DNA of 64,000 nt, from NCBI GenBank assembly GCA_963814165.1, contig CAWFBW010000008.1, positions 310,001 to 374,000 on the forward strand, given 5' to 3'. Below, one piece after another: positions 56,017-64,000 of the stretch. The translations under genes were made by a program, and so were the position numbers. The notes under the pieces were generated by a model, which was not told where the DNA came from, did no database searches, and saw only the letters and a program-made list of their open reading frames with translations. The DNA is from DASRAA01 sp963814165 (lineage in GTDB: Bacteria; Acidobacteriota; Terriglobia; Terriglobales; Acidobacteriaceae). The stretch's first letter is position 1; the number at the start of each line of letters is the position of its first letter.

Positions 56017-57471
56017 ATGGCCGGCACTGAACAGCTCGGGCTGATGTTTGGCACGCCGCAGCGCAAGGTGTACGCCGTGCGCGAGCTGGTCACCGCGCTG
56101 CGCACGCATGTCGAGCGCTCGTTCACTGACATCTACGTGGAAGGCGAGATTTCAAATTACCGTCCCGCTGAATCGGGACACCTGTACTTCACCCTGAAAG
56201 ACGTTTCGGCGCAGCTCCGCGTGGTCATGTGGCGTGGCCAGGCACGACTCCTGCGCTTCCGTCCGGAGAACGGACTGGCTGTCATTGCGCGCGGGCGAAT
56301 CACCATCTACGACGAGCGCGGCGACCTGCAAATGCAGGCCGAAATGCTGGAGCCCAAGGGCGCTGGTGCTTTGCAACTGGCCTTTGAGCAGCTCAAGGCC
56401 CGGCTTGCCGCCGAGGGACTGTTCGACTCCGCACGCAAGAAGCCCATCCCATCGCTGCCCAAGCGCATCGGCGTGGTGACCTCGGCTCGCGGCGCAGCCC
56501 TGCACGACATCCTCAACATTCTGCGGCGGCGGCACGAGTCCGTCTCCGTTCTGATCTACGACGCGCGCGTGCAGGGCGAGTCCGCTGCCGGCGAGGTCAG
56601 CTGAAGGTGTCCAGCATTTCAACCGCGCCGGCAACGTTGACGTCATCGTCGTCGCACGCGGCGGCGGATCGCTCGAAGACCTTTTCGCCTTCAACGACGA
56701 ATCGCTTGGCGCGAACGATTGCTGCCTCAGGTATACCCGTAATTTCGGCAGTCGGCCACGAAACCGATTTCACCATCTGCGATTTCGTTGCCGACCTGCG
56801 CGCGCCTACTCCCTCGGCGGCCGCCGAGCTCGTCGTCCAGTCGAAGCAGGAGCTGGCGAACAAGCTCACGGGTCTCCACAACCGGCTGGAGCAATCCATC
56901 CGCCACAAACTTCTCCGGGCCAGCCACACGTTGAACGGATTCGTGCAGCATCCGGCCTTCGTTCGCATGCCTGACTCGGTGGCCCGCCGCCAGCAGCGCG
57001 TCGATGACCTTGTCTATCGCATGGCGCAGGCGCAGCGCGCGCAATATTGCGAACCTCCGCCGGACGCACGATGCCCTCGACTCCCGCCTGCGTCACCAGG
57101 ACATGCGCGTTCGCCTAGGGGAAATGCGTCGCCAACTCGAGCAGCGCGGCCGCGAACTCTACACGCTCACGCAGCGTTTGCTGACCTCGAAAGCTACCCA
57201 CGCCGACCAACTGACCGCGCAACTCTCACGTTCCACCGGGACGCTCTTGTTGTTGCGTCGCTCGCGCTTGGAGCGGCTGCATGGCAGCCTCGCGGCCCTG
57301 TCTCCCACTGCGATCCTCGCGCGCGGCTACGCCCTGGTTTTCGATACCGCTGGAAACCTCGTCAAAGACGCATCACAGCTCAAGACTGGAGATGCCGTCC
57401 GCGCCCAACTTGGCCGCGGCGAATTCACTGCCGAAGTGAAAGACGTCCTTCCCGCGCCTGCCGCAGAGTAA
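56017..57471 (+). CDS. xseA: Exodeoxyribonuclease VII large subunit, three frameshifts
   Basis: 483 residues after removing inserted bases near 56602 (AGCTGAAGG), 56705 (TCGCTTGGCG) and 57046 (CGCGCGCAATATT). The OB-fold N-terminus reads YAVRELVTALRTHVERSFTD and YVEGEISNYRPAESGHLYFTL. The catalytic core has RIGVVTSARGAALHDILNIL, RGGGSLEDLFAFNDE, ISAVGHETDFTICDFVADLRAPTPSAAAE, and the C-terminal coiled region SLAALSPTAILARGYALV is typical of XseA. With XseB it degrades single-stranded DNA to oligonucleotides. No xseB is seen directly downstream. The breaks are probably base errors. Confidence 0.92.
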
Positions 57472-57568
57472 GACGCCCTCTTTTGTGCCGCAGCGCGGGG
57501 CAGCGTTGCCCTATCCCCTGCATTAGAATGGGAATGCGCGAAGGCATAGCTGCGCCAAGGGAACGCCA

Positions 57569-58441
57569 ATGCTCCAGAGCCTGCGACACATACCGGAAAT
57601 CTCGATGACCTCGGTCGTCGACATCCTCTTTGTGGCGTTCCTCGTTTACGGGTTCCTGAAGCTGCTGAAGTGGACGCACGCCATGCCGGCCCTGTTGGGT
57701 GTCGCTCTGGTCACTCTCGTCGTCTATTGGGTGCATTACAAGGGCTTGAATACCATTGACTGGCTGGTCACGGCGGTGGCGCCTCTGAGCATCTTCGCGC
57801 TGATTGTGGTATTTGCAGCGGAAATCCGGCACTCCCTCGTGCGTTTGGGTCGAAACTTCTCCATGACTCGAATCGGCGGGCGGCGAGTCGAAACCTACGA
57901 CGACATCGTCATGGCCGCTACCTTGTTCGAGAAGAACAAGACCGGCGCGCTCATTATCATTGAGCGCCAGGATGATCTCGCCAAGTACATCGACAGCGGT
58001 GTGCCGCTCGATGCCAACCTTTCCTACGACCTGCTGGCGACAATATTCCTTCCCAAAGCGCCGCTACATGATGGCGCAGTCATCGTGCAGAAGGACAAGA
58101 TTGCCGCCGCAGCCTGCTTCCTGCCGCTGGCCACCGATCCGCAACTCTCCTCGCAGATGGGCACGCGACACCGCGCCGGTATCGGCATTACCGAAGAGAC
58201 AGATGCCATCTCCGTGATTGTCTCGGAGGAAACCGGCGGCATCAGCATCGCCCATCGCGGCGGCATCGAGCGTGATCTCACCCCTGAGCATTTGCGCGAG
58301 CGCATCAGCGAGCTATTGCGCCGCTATATCCCTCGCACCACGCTGCCCACCGTGGAAACCGAGCGTGAACTTGCGACCGCCGATCCCAATCACGAACCCG
58401 AGCGCCAGGATAAGCACTTGGCCGAAGGGGCGGAACTCTAG
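57569..58441 (+). CDS. cdaA: Diadenylate cyclase CdaA
   Basis: 290 residues. Three N-terminal TM segments (DILFVAFLVYGFLKLL, MPALLGVALVTLVVYWV, APLSIFALIVVFAAEI) are followed by the DAC domain with DGA (168-170, in LHDGAVIV) and the GTRHRAG motif (198-204), the active residues that convert two ATP to c-di-AMP. The gene is followed after 2 bases by cdaR and then glmM, the conserved cyclase-regulator-GlmM arrangement. Confidence 0.95.
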   Translation: MLQSLRHIPEISMTSVVDILFVAFLVYGFLKLLKWTHAMPALLGVALVTLVVYWVHYKGLNTIDWLVTAVAPLSIFALIVVFAAEIRHSLVRLGRNFSMTRIGGRRVETYDDIVMAATLFEKNKTGALIIIERQDDLAKYIDSGVPLDANLSYDLLATIFLPKAPLHDGAVIVQKDKIAAAACFLPLATDPQLSSQMGTRHRAGIGITEETDAISVIVSEETGGISIAHRGGIERDLTPEHLRERISELLRRYIPRTTLPTVETERELATADPNHEPERQDKHLAEGAEL

Positions 58442-58443
58442 CC

Positions 58444-59121
58444 ATGCGAGAATTCTTCCGCCGCTACGTCCTCAACGACCTGGACCTGAAGATACTGGCG
58501 CTTCTGATCTCCATCGGCCTGTGGTGGATGGTCGGCCGCGATCCAACGGTCGAGTCGATTGTGACTGCGCCAGTGCAGTTCCGTCACGCCCCCGACAACT
58601 TGCTCATGAGTTCCGACACTCCCTTCGAAGTGCAGGTCTCTGTCAGTGGGCCTGAGCGCGCCGTACGTGCGCTGAAGGCCACGGACATCGATGCCGTTCT
58701 CGACCTGACAGGAGTTCGTGCCGGAGAGCAGACCTTTGACCTGGGACCGCATCAGGTACAGGTGCCGCGCGGCTTGACCGTCACCCGCGTCGTGCCTTCG
58801 CAGCTTCACATCGCATTCAATCCCAATGCCACGCGCCAGGTCGAGGTACGCCCGCGCGTCATTGGGACCTTCGTTGCCGGTTATGGCATCGCCGATGTCA
58901 CCGCCGACCCTTCGGTCATCACCATCGAAGGGCCGCAAAATCGCGTGGACGCCATCGACGTTGCCATCACCGACCCGGTGGATGCCACCGGTGTCGTGGG
59001 CCGGGCCACCTTCACCACTCACGCCTACGTGCCCGATCCGCTGGTGCGTATTCAGCATCCAGTGCCGATTCACGTTACCGTAACCACGGGAAAACCATCC
59101 GAAAGAGCAGGCCAACCTTGA
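58444..59121 (+). CDS. cdaR: CdaR/YbbR-like regulator of diadenylate cyclase
   Basis: 225 residues. One N-terminal TM (LDLKILALLISIGLWWMVG) with two YbbR repeats outside (VQFRHAPDNLLMSSDTPFEV, VRPRVIGTFVAGYGIADVTA). Such proteins bind and modulate CdaA. Its TGA overlaps the TTG start of glmM by two bases (TTGA), which couples their translation. Confidence 0.9.
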   Translation: MREFFRRYVLNDLDLKILALLISIGLWWMVGRDPTVESIVTAPVQFRHAPDNLLMSSDTPFEVQVSVSGPERAVRALKATDIDAVLDLTGVRAGEQTFDLGPHQVQVPRGLTVTRVVPSQLHIAFNPNATRQVEVRPRVIGTFVAGYGIADVTADPSVITIEGPQNRVDAIDVAITDPVDATGVVGRATFTTHAYVPDPLVRIQHPVPIHVTVTTGKPSERAGQP

Positions 59122-60515
59122 GCGCTACGCTGTCGCAGAATTTCAAACGGGAACTTTTTGGGACCGACGGTATCCGCGGTGTTGCCGGCGAATATCCGCT
59201 CGATCGCGCAACTGTTTATGCGATTGGACGCGCGCTGGGGCAGGGATTGGCCGAGCGTGACAAACCCGCAAGCGTCGTGATCGGGCAGGACACGCGTGAG
59301 TCGAGCGCATGGATCAGCCAGGTGCTGGCCGCCGGACTGGAAGCCTCCCGAGTGAAAGTCATCAGCGCCGGCGTCATCACCACGCCAGGTGTTGCCTACC
59401 TGGTGCGCGAGAATGGCTATTCCGCTGGCATCGTAATCTCCGCCTCGCACAATCCCTGGCACGACAACGGAATCAAAGTCTTCGGCGCTGATGGTTACAA
59501 GCTCTCCGACGAGTTGGAGCACGCCATCGAAGCCGACATCTTTTCGCATATCGAGCAGTTGGCAGCGGGCGCGTCGCAGGCCGATCACGCCGGTTACAGC
59601 ATGTTGCCCGGCGAAGCTCCGCTGCGCGCGCAGTACGCCGAGTGGTTAGCGTCACTGGGCGGCCCGGGCCGCTTCGGTAAACTCCGCGTTCTGGTCGATT
59701 GCGCCAATGGGGCTGCCAGCTCTATCGCTCCGATGGTCTTCAAAGACTGCGACATCAACGCCGATTTCCTGCACGTCGACCCTAACGGGCGCAACATCAA
59801 CGCCAACTGCGGCGCTTTGCATCCCGAGCACGTAGCCGCTGAAGTCGCGAAGTCGAACGGCAAGTACGATCTCGGCATTACCTTTGACGGCGACGCTGAC
59901 CGCGCGTTGTTCTGTGATGCCGAGGGCAGGGTCGTGAATGGCGATGGCGTGCTGCTCATGGCCGCCCGCGACATGAAGGCTCACGTTTTGCTGCACAACG
60001 ACACCGTAGTTTCGACCACCATGTCGAACATGGGACTGGAAGCCGCGCTCAAGCGCAGCGGCATCCGCATGTTGCGCGCGGCCGTGGGCGACAAATACGT
60101 GCTCGAGGAAATGCTCAAGACCGGCGCCTCGCTCGGTGGTGAGCAGTCAGGACACATCCTTTTTCGCGACATGGACACCACCACCGGCGATGGCATCCTC
60201 ACCGCTCTCCGCGTGATGGAAGTTGCAGCGCGTTCGCACAAGCCCCTCGCCGAACTCGTCGCCGACATGAAGGTCTTTCCCCAGCGCATCGAAAACGTGA
60301 GGGTGCGCGAGAAGCTTCCCATGGATCAGTTGCCGCCTGTGATGGAAACCATCCGCGCCGCGGAACGCGAACTCGATGGCAACGGCCGCGTCGTCGTCCG
60401 TTATTCCGGCACGGAAAAGCTGGCGCGTGTGATGGTCGAGGCCGAGTCCGAAGAAGCCATGGAGCGCCACGTCAAGACCATCGCGGGCGCGCTGCAAGCG
60501 GCCATCGGAGCGTAA
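59118..60515 (+). CDS. glmM: Phosphoglucosamine mutase
   Basis: 465 residues from TTG 59118. FGTDGIRGVAGEYPL starts the family, the phosphoserine loop is ISASHNPWHDNGIK (Ser110), Mg-binding DGDADR lies in GITFDGDADRALF, and the C-terminus has RYSGTEKLARVMVE. It converts glucosamine-6-P to glucosamine-1-P for UDP-GlcNAc and peptidoglycan synthesis. In other bacteria GlmM inhibits CdaA directly, so the operon ties wall precursor synthesis to c-di-AMP. Confidence 0.96.
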   Translation: MSATLSQNFKRELFGTDGIRGVAGEYPLDRATVYAIGRALGQGLAERDKPASVVIGQDTRESSAWISQVLAAGLEASRVKVISAGVITTPGVAYLVRENGYSAGIVISASHNPWHDNGIKVFGADGYKLSDELEHAIEADIFSHIEQLAAGASQADHAGYSMLPGEAPLRAQYAEWLASLGGPGRFGKLRVLVDCANGAASSIAPMVFKDCDINADFLHVDPNGRNINANCGALHPEHVAAEVAKSNGKYDLGITFDGDADRALFCDAEGRVVNGDGVLLMAARDMKAHVLLHNDTVVSTTMSNMGLEAALKRSGIRMLRAAVGDKYVLEEMLKTGASLGGEQSGHILFRDMDTTTGDGILTALRVMEVAARSHKPLAELVADMKVFPQRIENVRVREKLPMDQLPPVMETIRAAERELDGNGRVVVRYSGTEKLARVMVEAESEEAMERHVKTIAGALQAAIGA

Positions 60516-60546
60516 CTCCAGTTCCTGACCGTAGCAGGCTCGGGCC

Positions 60547-61065
60547 TCAAGCGCTGCGTCCGACTTGTAACGGGAGATTCTTCGCCCCTGTCCGCGGCCG
60601 AAACGCGATCAGCGGAATCTGCCTGACCAACTGCCGTCGATCACTCTCGCCGCATCGATATTTCCACCCCACGAGCCAGCTGAATCCGCGGCGAACGATG
60701 GGCGCAATGAACCGGTTCCGATACTCGTAGTCTTCGATCACTCTCATGGCTTCGTCTTCGCCGAGAAACCGATGCGACGCCGCGAATTTCTGCAAGCCGA
60801 CGGTCACTTCTTCGCCAGCCTTGGCCTTGATATTCAGTACCCAGTCCGAATTACGTCCGAACCCATTCGCCACCACAACCTCGGGCCCTGCCTCGCGGTA
60901 TTCCACGACTTCGAGGACGGTCTGACGGCGCAGCCCGGTGCGCCGGCCAAAATGCGTCAACAACAGGCATCGGTGCCCAAACAGCCAACCCAGGTGCCAG
61001 CGGTAGAGGTACACCGGTGCGCGAAACAGATACCACAAGACGCTCTTTCGCTTGATCCCCGCCAT
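60547..61065 (-). CDS. Deazaflavin (F420)-type nitroreductase family protein
   Basis: 172 residues from ATG 61065 with AAGGAAG upstream; a longer start at 61125 is less supported. The Ddn/DUF385 split-barrel pattern is visible: LLTHFGRRTGLRRQTVLEVV, VVVANGFGRNSDWVLNIKA and VTVGLQKFAASHRFL. Members bind F420, FMN or heme, and the cofactor here is unknown. It is convergent with glmM. Confidence 0.82.
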   Translation of the reverse strand: MAGIKRKSVLWYLFRAPVYLYRWHLGWLFGHRCLLLTHFGRRTGLRRQTVLEVVEYREAGPEVVVANGFGRNSDWVLNIKAKAGEEVTVGLQKFAASHRFLGEDEAMRVIEDYEYRNRFIAPIVRRGFSWLVGWKYRCGESDRRQLVRQIPLIAFRPRTGAKNLPLQVGRSA

Positions 61066-61287
61066 GTCCGCTTCCTTCCCTCCCATTATCCCGCCCGACC
61101 CGCTTCGCAACCATAGTGTCTTCACCTGATATTCTCCTTTGCGTCGAAGAGCAGGGTCGAGCTCGGTGCGTTGGCCTCGCGCCGCATTGCAACGAATCTA
61201 CGCCTTGTTTCTTCCCGCGCCGCCGTTCGATAGAATGGATGCGAAACTTTGAATCACGATTTTTCCTGCAAGTAAGGGGCATGCTTC

Positions 61288-62472
61288 ATGGCGGTCAAGC
61301 GCATTGGTATTCTCACCGGAGGCGGCGACGTCCCGGGTCTGAATTCAGTCATTAAATCGGTTGTCTACCGTGGCGCCGGCATCGGCTGCGAGGTCATCGG
61401 CATCCGCCGCGGATGGGAAGGTCTGACGCACGTCGACCTGAACGATCCCGCCAGCAAGTCCCGTTATATTCTGCCGCTCAACCGCGAGAACACGCGCACC
61501 ATCGACCGCACTGGCGGCACCTATCTGCACAGCTCGCGCACCAATCCTACCAAGATGGCCAAACTGCCGCCCGTGTTGGCGGGCCAGCAGTTCGCCAGCA
61601 GGGAAGCCACCAAGAGGGGCGTCACCGGCACTGTATTCGACGTCACGCCGGCGGTGCTGAAGAACATCCAGACCCTGGGCCTCGACTATCTCGTCGCGAT
61701 CGGTGGTGACGACACCCTCAGCTATGCTGCCGAACTCAATCGCCAGGGCATGAAGGTCATTGCCGTTCCCAAAACGATGGACAACGATGTCCGCAACACC
61801 GAGTACTGCATAGGTTTTTCGACCGCCATTTCCCGTGCCATGGACGCCATCGAGCGCCAGCGCACGACCGTGGGTTCGCATGAGCGCATCGGAATCTTCC
61901 GCGTATTCGGCCGCGATGCCGGTTACACCGCCCTGTACACCGCCTATGTCACCGCGCTTCGTTGCTGCATCCCCGAATACAAGGTAGATTTGCAGCACCT
62001 GATCCAATTGCTGGTCACCGACAAACGCAACAATCCCAGCAACTACTCACTGGTGATCCTCTCCGAGGGCGCCGAGTGGCAAGGCTACCAGGTGAAGGAG
62101 TACGGCGAACCCGATGCCTTCGGTCATCGCAAGAAGATGAGCGTCGCCGAGGACCTGAGCAGTGAGATCAAGGCATCTACCGGCGAAGAAACCGTCGTAA
62201 GCGACCTCACCTACGATCTGCGGTCCGGAAGTCCTGATTTTGTGGACCGCATGGTGGCCACCACCTTCGCCAACATGGCCATGGACGCGTTGGAAGACGG
62301 AAAGACTGGCATGATGACGGCGATCAACAGCGGTTGCTACGCGATGGTTCCGATTCCCGATCCCAAGCTCGGCCCGCGCAAAGTCGATATCGCGACCATG
62401 TACAACACCGATCGCTATCGTCCGATCTATGACCACAAGCTTGGACTGCCGATTTTCCTGACTCGGGCCTAA
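61288..62472 (+). CDS. 6-phosphofructokinase with PPi-type active-site residues
   Basis: 394 residues. RIGILTGGGDVPGLNSVIKS opens the family, the nucleotide-binding loop is AIGGDDTLSYA (GGDD at 139-142) and the catalytic segment is PKTMDND (161-167), with FRVFGRDAGYTA later. ATP-dependent enzymes have GGDG and PGTIDND at these places. Asp and Lys here are the signature of pyrophosphate-dependent phosphofructokinase, so PPi is the predicted phosphate donor, giving a reversible glycolytic step. A longer N-terminal insert (residues ~75-115) is as in group II enzymes. Confidence 0.9.
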   Translation: MAVKRIGILTGGGDVPGLNSVIKSVVYRGAGIGCEVIGIRRGWEGLTHVDLNDPASKSRYILPLNRENTRTIDRTGGTYLHSSRTNPTKMAKLPPVLAGQQFASREATKRGVTGTVFDVTPAVLKNIQTLGLDYLVAIGGDDTLSYAAELNRQGMKVIAVPKTMDNDVRNTEYCIGFSTAISRAMDAIERQRTTVGSHERIGIFRVFGRDAGYTALYTAYVTALRCCIPEYKVDLQHLIQLLVTDKRNNPSNYSLVILSEGAEWQGYQVKEYGEPDAFGHRKKMSVAEDLSSEIKASTGEETVVSDLTYDLRSGSPDFVDRMVATTFANMAMDALEDGKTGMMTAINSGCYAMVPIPDPKLGPRKVDIATMYNTDRYRPIYDHKLGLPIFLTRA

Positions 62473-62507
62473 GCGAACAGAACGGCGATTGCGGAACTAG
62501 AAATGCT

Positions 62508-62552
62508 CGCGGCTGGGAACGGCACGATTGCAATCGGCCGTTCCCAGCCGCG
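62508..62552. terminator. Long hairpin between convergent genes
   Basis: CGCGGCTGGGAACGG (62508-62522) pairs perfectly with CCGTTCCCAGCCGCG (62538-62552), 15 bases on each arm. It sits between the pfk end (plus) and the protease end (minus) and is probably a shared terminator, though the T-runs are weak. Confidence 0.6.
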
Positions 62553-62566
62553 ACACCGCGCTTCCC

Positions 62567-64000
62567 TCAAAAGGCGTTACCGATCACGACACCCTGATGC
62601 CACCCCGAGCCATCTCGCCAGAAGTGTACCAGCCGGTTCGCCGTCGTCAGTGCGATCAGTTCAAGGTTGAGTCCAAAGCTGCCCTGAAGCAGTCCAGCCA
62701 CCGCCGTCAGGCCATCGCCAAAGGTGGCTGTTTTCGTCCAAACGGCGCCCGCGGAGTCTGGGCGCCACCAATGCTCGATGGCCCCTCCATGCACAACGCA
62801 AAGCTCGAAGTTGCCCGACCCGCGCTCGTCAGCCATCCCAAACTGGCCCTGAATCATGCACGGCGGACTGCCTATGCCGGCAGCGAACTTCTCAACGAAC
62901 TGCCAACTCTGCCCGGCGACCAGTTGCCAATGTTGCATGGTTCCATCGGTCGCAACCGCCACAACGTGCAGGTCCTCCACCGTCTCGCTGGCCGCACCTG
63001 CCGACACACGGTGGGCCTGTACGAGCGCCGGACCGCTGAGTGCGATGTTATTCGCGAAAACCGACGCCTGCCGCCACGTTCCCGGCAAATTGATCCAGGT
63101 GTGGCCATTGTGCCGAATCCAGTGTTCCAGCGACCCTGCCGAATTCCGCACTACAACGTCAAAGTCGCCCGGCGCGTGCCGATTCGTCTGCACGAAGCCG
63201 GGTATCCCGGCTCCCATCGGCCCAAGCAAGCCCGAGTCCTTCCACGCTCCCTGCGACTGGTCAAAGTACAACAGGCGCAGCTGGCCGGTGTTGGTCAGGT
63301 ACATGACTTCGAAGTTGCGGTTAAACGTGCTCGCCGTCACCGTCGGGCAGGCCACCGCGTCCTGCGAACCGAAATCGGGAGATTGGTGCCACGGCGTGCC
63401 ACTGGCATCGTTGTCCCGCCACCAATGCCGGATCTGCCCTCCTGTACCCGTCGAGAACATCTCGAAATTGCGATGCTGCTGCCCGTTGCCGCTCTCGAAG
63501 ATGTTGCCCCCGTGCAGGCGCCGTCTCGACCACGGATCGGGGTTGGTCGTGTGCAGACCGGTCTTCGCCCACGTGTCAATGTCTGCTTCTCCGTAGGCAA
63601 TCTTGCCGAACCCGTTGTCGCCAAAGCCGGTCCCCCAACTGTTCTTGAAAATCCAGTATCCATCGGGATCTGCCGGCTCTGGATCGTGAAATCCGACGAT
63701 GAGTATGCAGTGGCCGCCGACCACCGCGTTCGGTTTCCCGGTGTTGCCTATGAGATTCCACTGTAGCGACGTTGCCAGGTCGGTCCCCAGCCACCAGTTC
63801 CCGTCGCCCTGGAAGTAGAAAAGTACCTCGTCGCGGTCCCTCCGCGAGAATCGCCCGATCCAGATCGGCCGTCCATCCCATACCTGCCCGAAGCCGGATG
63901 TATTGCCCACCAGACTCCACTGCAACGCACCTCCGATGATGCTTCCCAGCCACCAGTTCCGGTCGCCCGGGTAGTACATCAATATGTCGGTGCCGCCACC
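62567..64000 (-). CDS. Papain-like cysteine protease fragment with propeller repeats, partial
   Basis: The frame is open to the right edge (478 codons with stop), so the N-terminal signal and catalytic Cys are outside. The visible protease half has the catalytic His in AVVGGHCILIVGF and Asn in YWIFKNSWGTGFGDNGFGKI, as in C1A peptidases. Before it are two tandem modules of about 50 residues (DILMYYPGDRNWWLG... and EVLFYFQGDGNWWLG..., each with LQWxLxGNT). After it come about five repeats of the type NFEMFSTGTGGQIRHWWRD, typical of a tachylectin/PLL-like propeller. It is probably secreted and sugar- or surface-binding. Confidence 0.8.
   Translation of the reverse strand, partial: GGGTDILMYYPGDRNWWLGSIIGGALQWSLVGNTSGFGQVWDGRPIWIGRFSRRDRDEVLFYFQGDGNWWLGTDLATSLQWNLIGNTGKPNAVVGGHCILIVGFHDPEPADPDGYWIFKNSWGTGFGDNGFGKIAYGEADIDTWAKTGLHTTNPDPWSRRRLHGGNIFESGNGQQHRNFEMFSTGTGGQIRHWWRDNDASGTPWHQSPDFGSQDAVACPTVTASTFNRNFEVMYLTNTGQLRLLYFDQSQGAWKDSGLLGPMGAGIPGFVQTNRHAPGDFDVVVRNSAGSLEHWIRHNGHTWINLPGTWRQASVFANNIALSGPALVQAHRVSAGAASETVEDLHVVAVATDGTMQHWQLVAGQSWQFVEKFAAGIGSPPCMIQGQFGMADERGSGNFELCVVHGGAIEHWWRPDSAGAVWTKTATFGDGLTAVAGLLQGSFGLNLELIALTTANRLVHFWRDGSGWHQGVVIGNAF

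Noticed and set aside
9910..57471. Programmed +1 frameshifting as a genome-wide habit
   Set aside because: Break contexts share no slippery codon, stop or downstream structure, and most inserted bases are explained by random insertion.
62528..63766. 412-residue plus-strand ORF
   Set aside because: Antisense to the protease, Arg/Pro-rich composition typical of a GC-rich shadow frame.

Overview
The window looks like a chromosomal piece of an Acidobacteriota bacterium (Terriglobia / Koribacter-like). This is inferred from gene content, not from a marker gene. The evidence is a GC-rich Gram-negative gene set with a carboxypeptidase-regulatory-domain TonB receptor, a PEP-CTERM protein, Tat-exported Gfo/Idh and isomerase enzymes, an ECF sigma operon ending in a DUF4097 protein, a cdaA-cdaR-glmM operon, a LUD/lactate-utilisation locus and a single tRNA-Leu(CAA).

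Layout. 1-2567: the end of a GH63-like glycosidase and a small secreted protein. 2.6-5.5 kb: a small accessory patch with an IS1595-type transposase, a proteasome-beta-like Ntn hydrolase whose ribosome binding site places Thr right after the initiator Met, a small membrane protein and a DUF4231 two-TM protein. 5.6-12.7 kb: GT39 glycosyltransferase, a tiny promoter-ORF-terminator unit, tRNA-Leu, a GH27 glycosidase and PEP carboxylase. 12.7-19 kb: a patatin/outer-membrane-barrel protein, a DUF481 barrel, an APC permease and palindromic repeats. 19-29.8 kb: a YVTN propeller protein, an RND efflux triad (permease, adaptor, TolC), an OmpR/histidine-kinase pair and a Met/His-rich barrel protein. 29.9-33.5 kb: lutC, a fused lutB-lutA, and thioredoxin. 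33.7-37.5 kb: a five-gene ECF sigma/anti-sigma/envelope operon with overlapping genes. 38-43 kb: cmk, an unknown winged-helix-like gene, mutL and a PEP-CTERM protein. 43-55.9 kb: an alpha/beta hydrolase, a Tat oxidoreductase, an acidic-basic histone-like protein, a LysM lytic transglycosylase, a trans-sulfuration enzyme, a large TonB receptor, an isoaspartyl peptidase, DUF2905 and a Tat sugar isomerase. 56-64 kb: xseA, cdaA-cdaR-glmM, an F420/deazaflavin-type reductase, a phosphofructokinase with PPi-type active-site residues, and a partial papain-like protease with repeats.

Two window-wide patterns stand out. First, nine conserved genes (ppc, APC permease, RND permease, lutBA, trx, cmk, the winged-helix gene, mutL, xseA) are broken by about 13 single-base indels, 12 of them insertions. 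Removing them restores full-length reading frames of normal family length, so this looks like an insertion-biased, unpolished long-read assembly rather than gene decay. I annotate these as one CDS each across the breaks. Second, a repeat with a conserved stem (nine-base arms GAATCAATG / CATTGATTC) occurs three times, each time between convergent genes. Two copies are about 300 bp long. It is either a nonautonomous mobile element or an RNA gene and is the best candidate for something undescribed.
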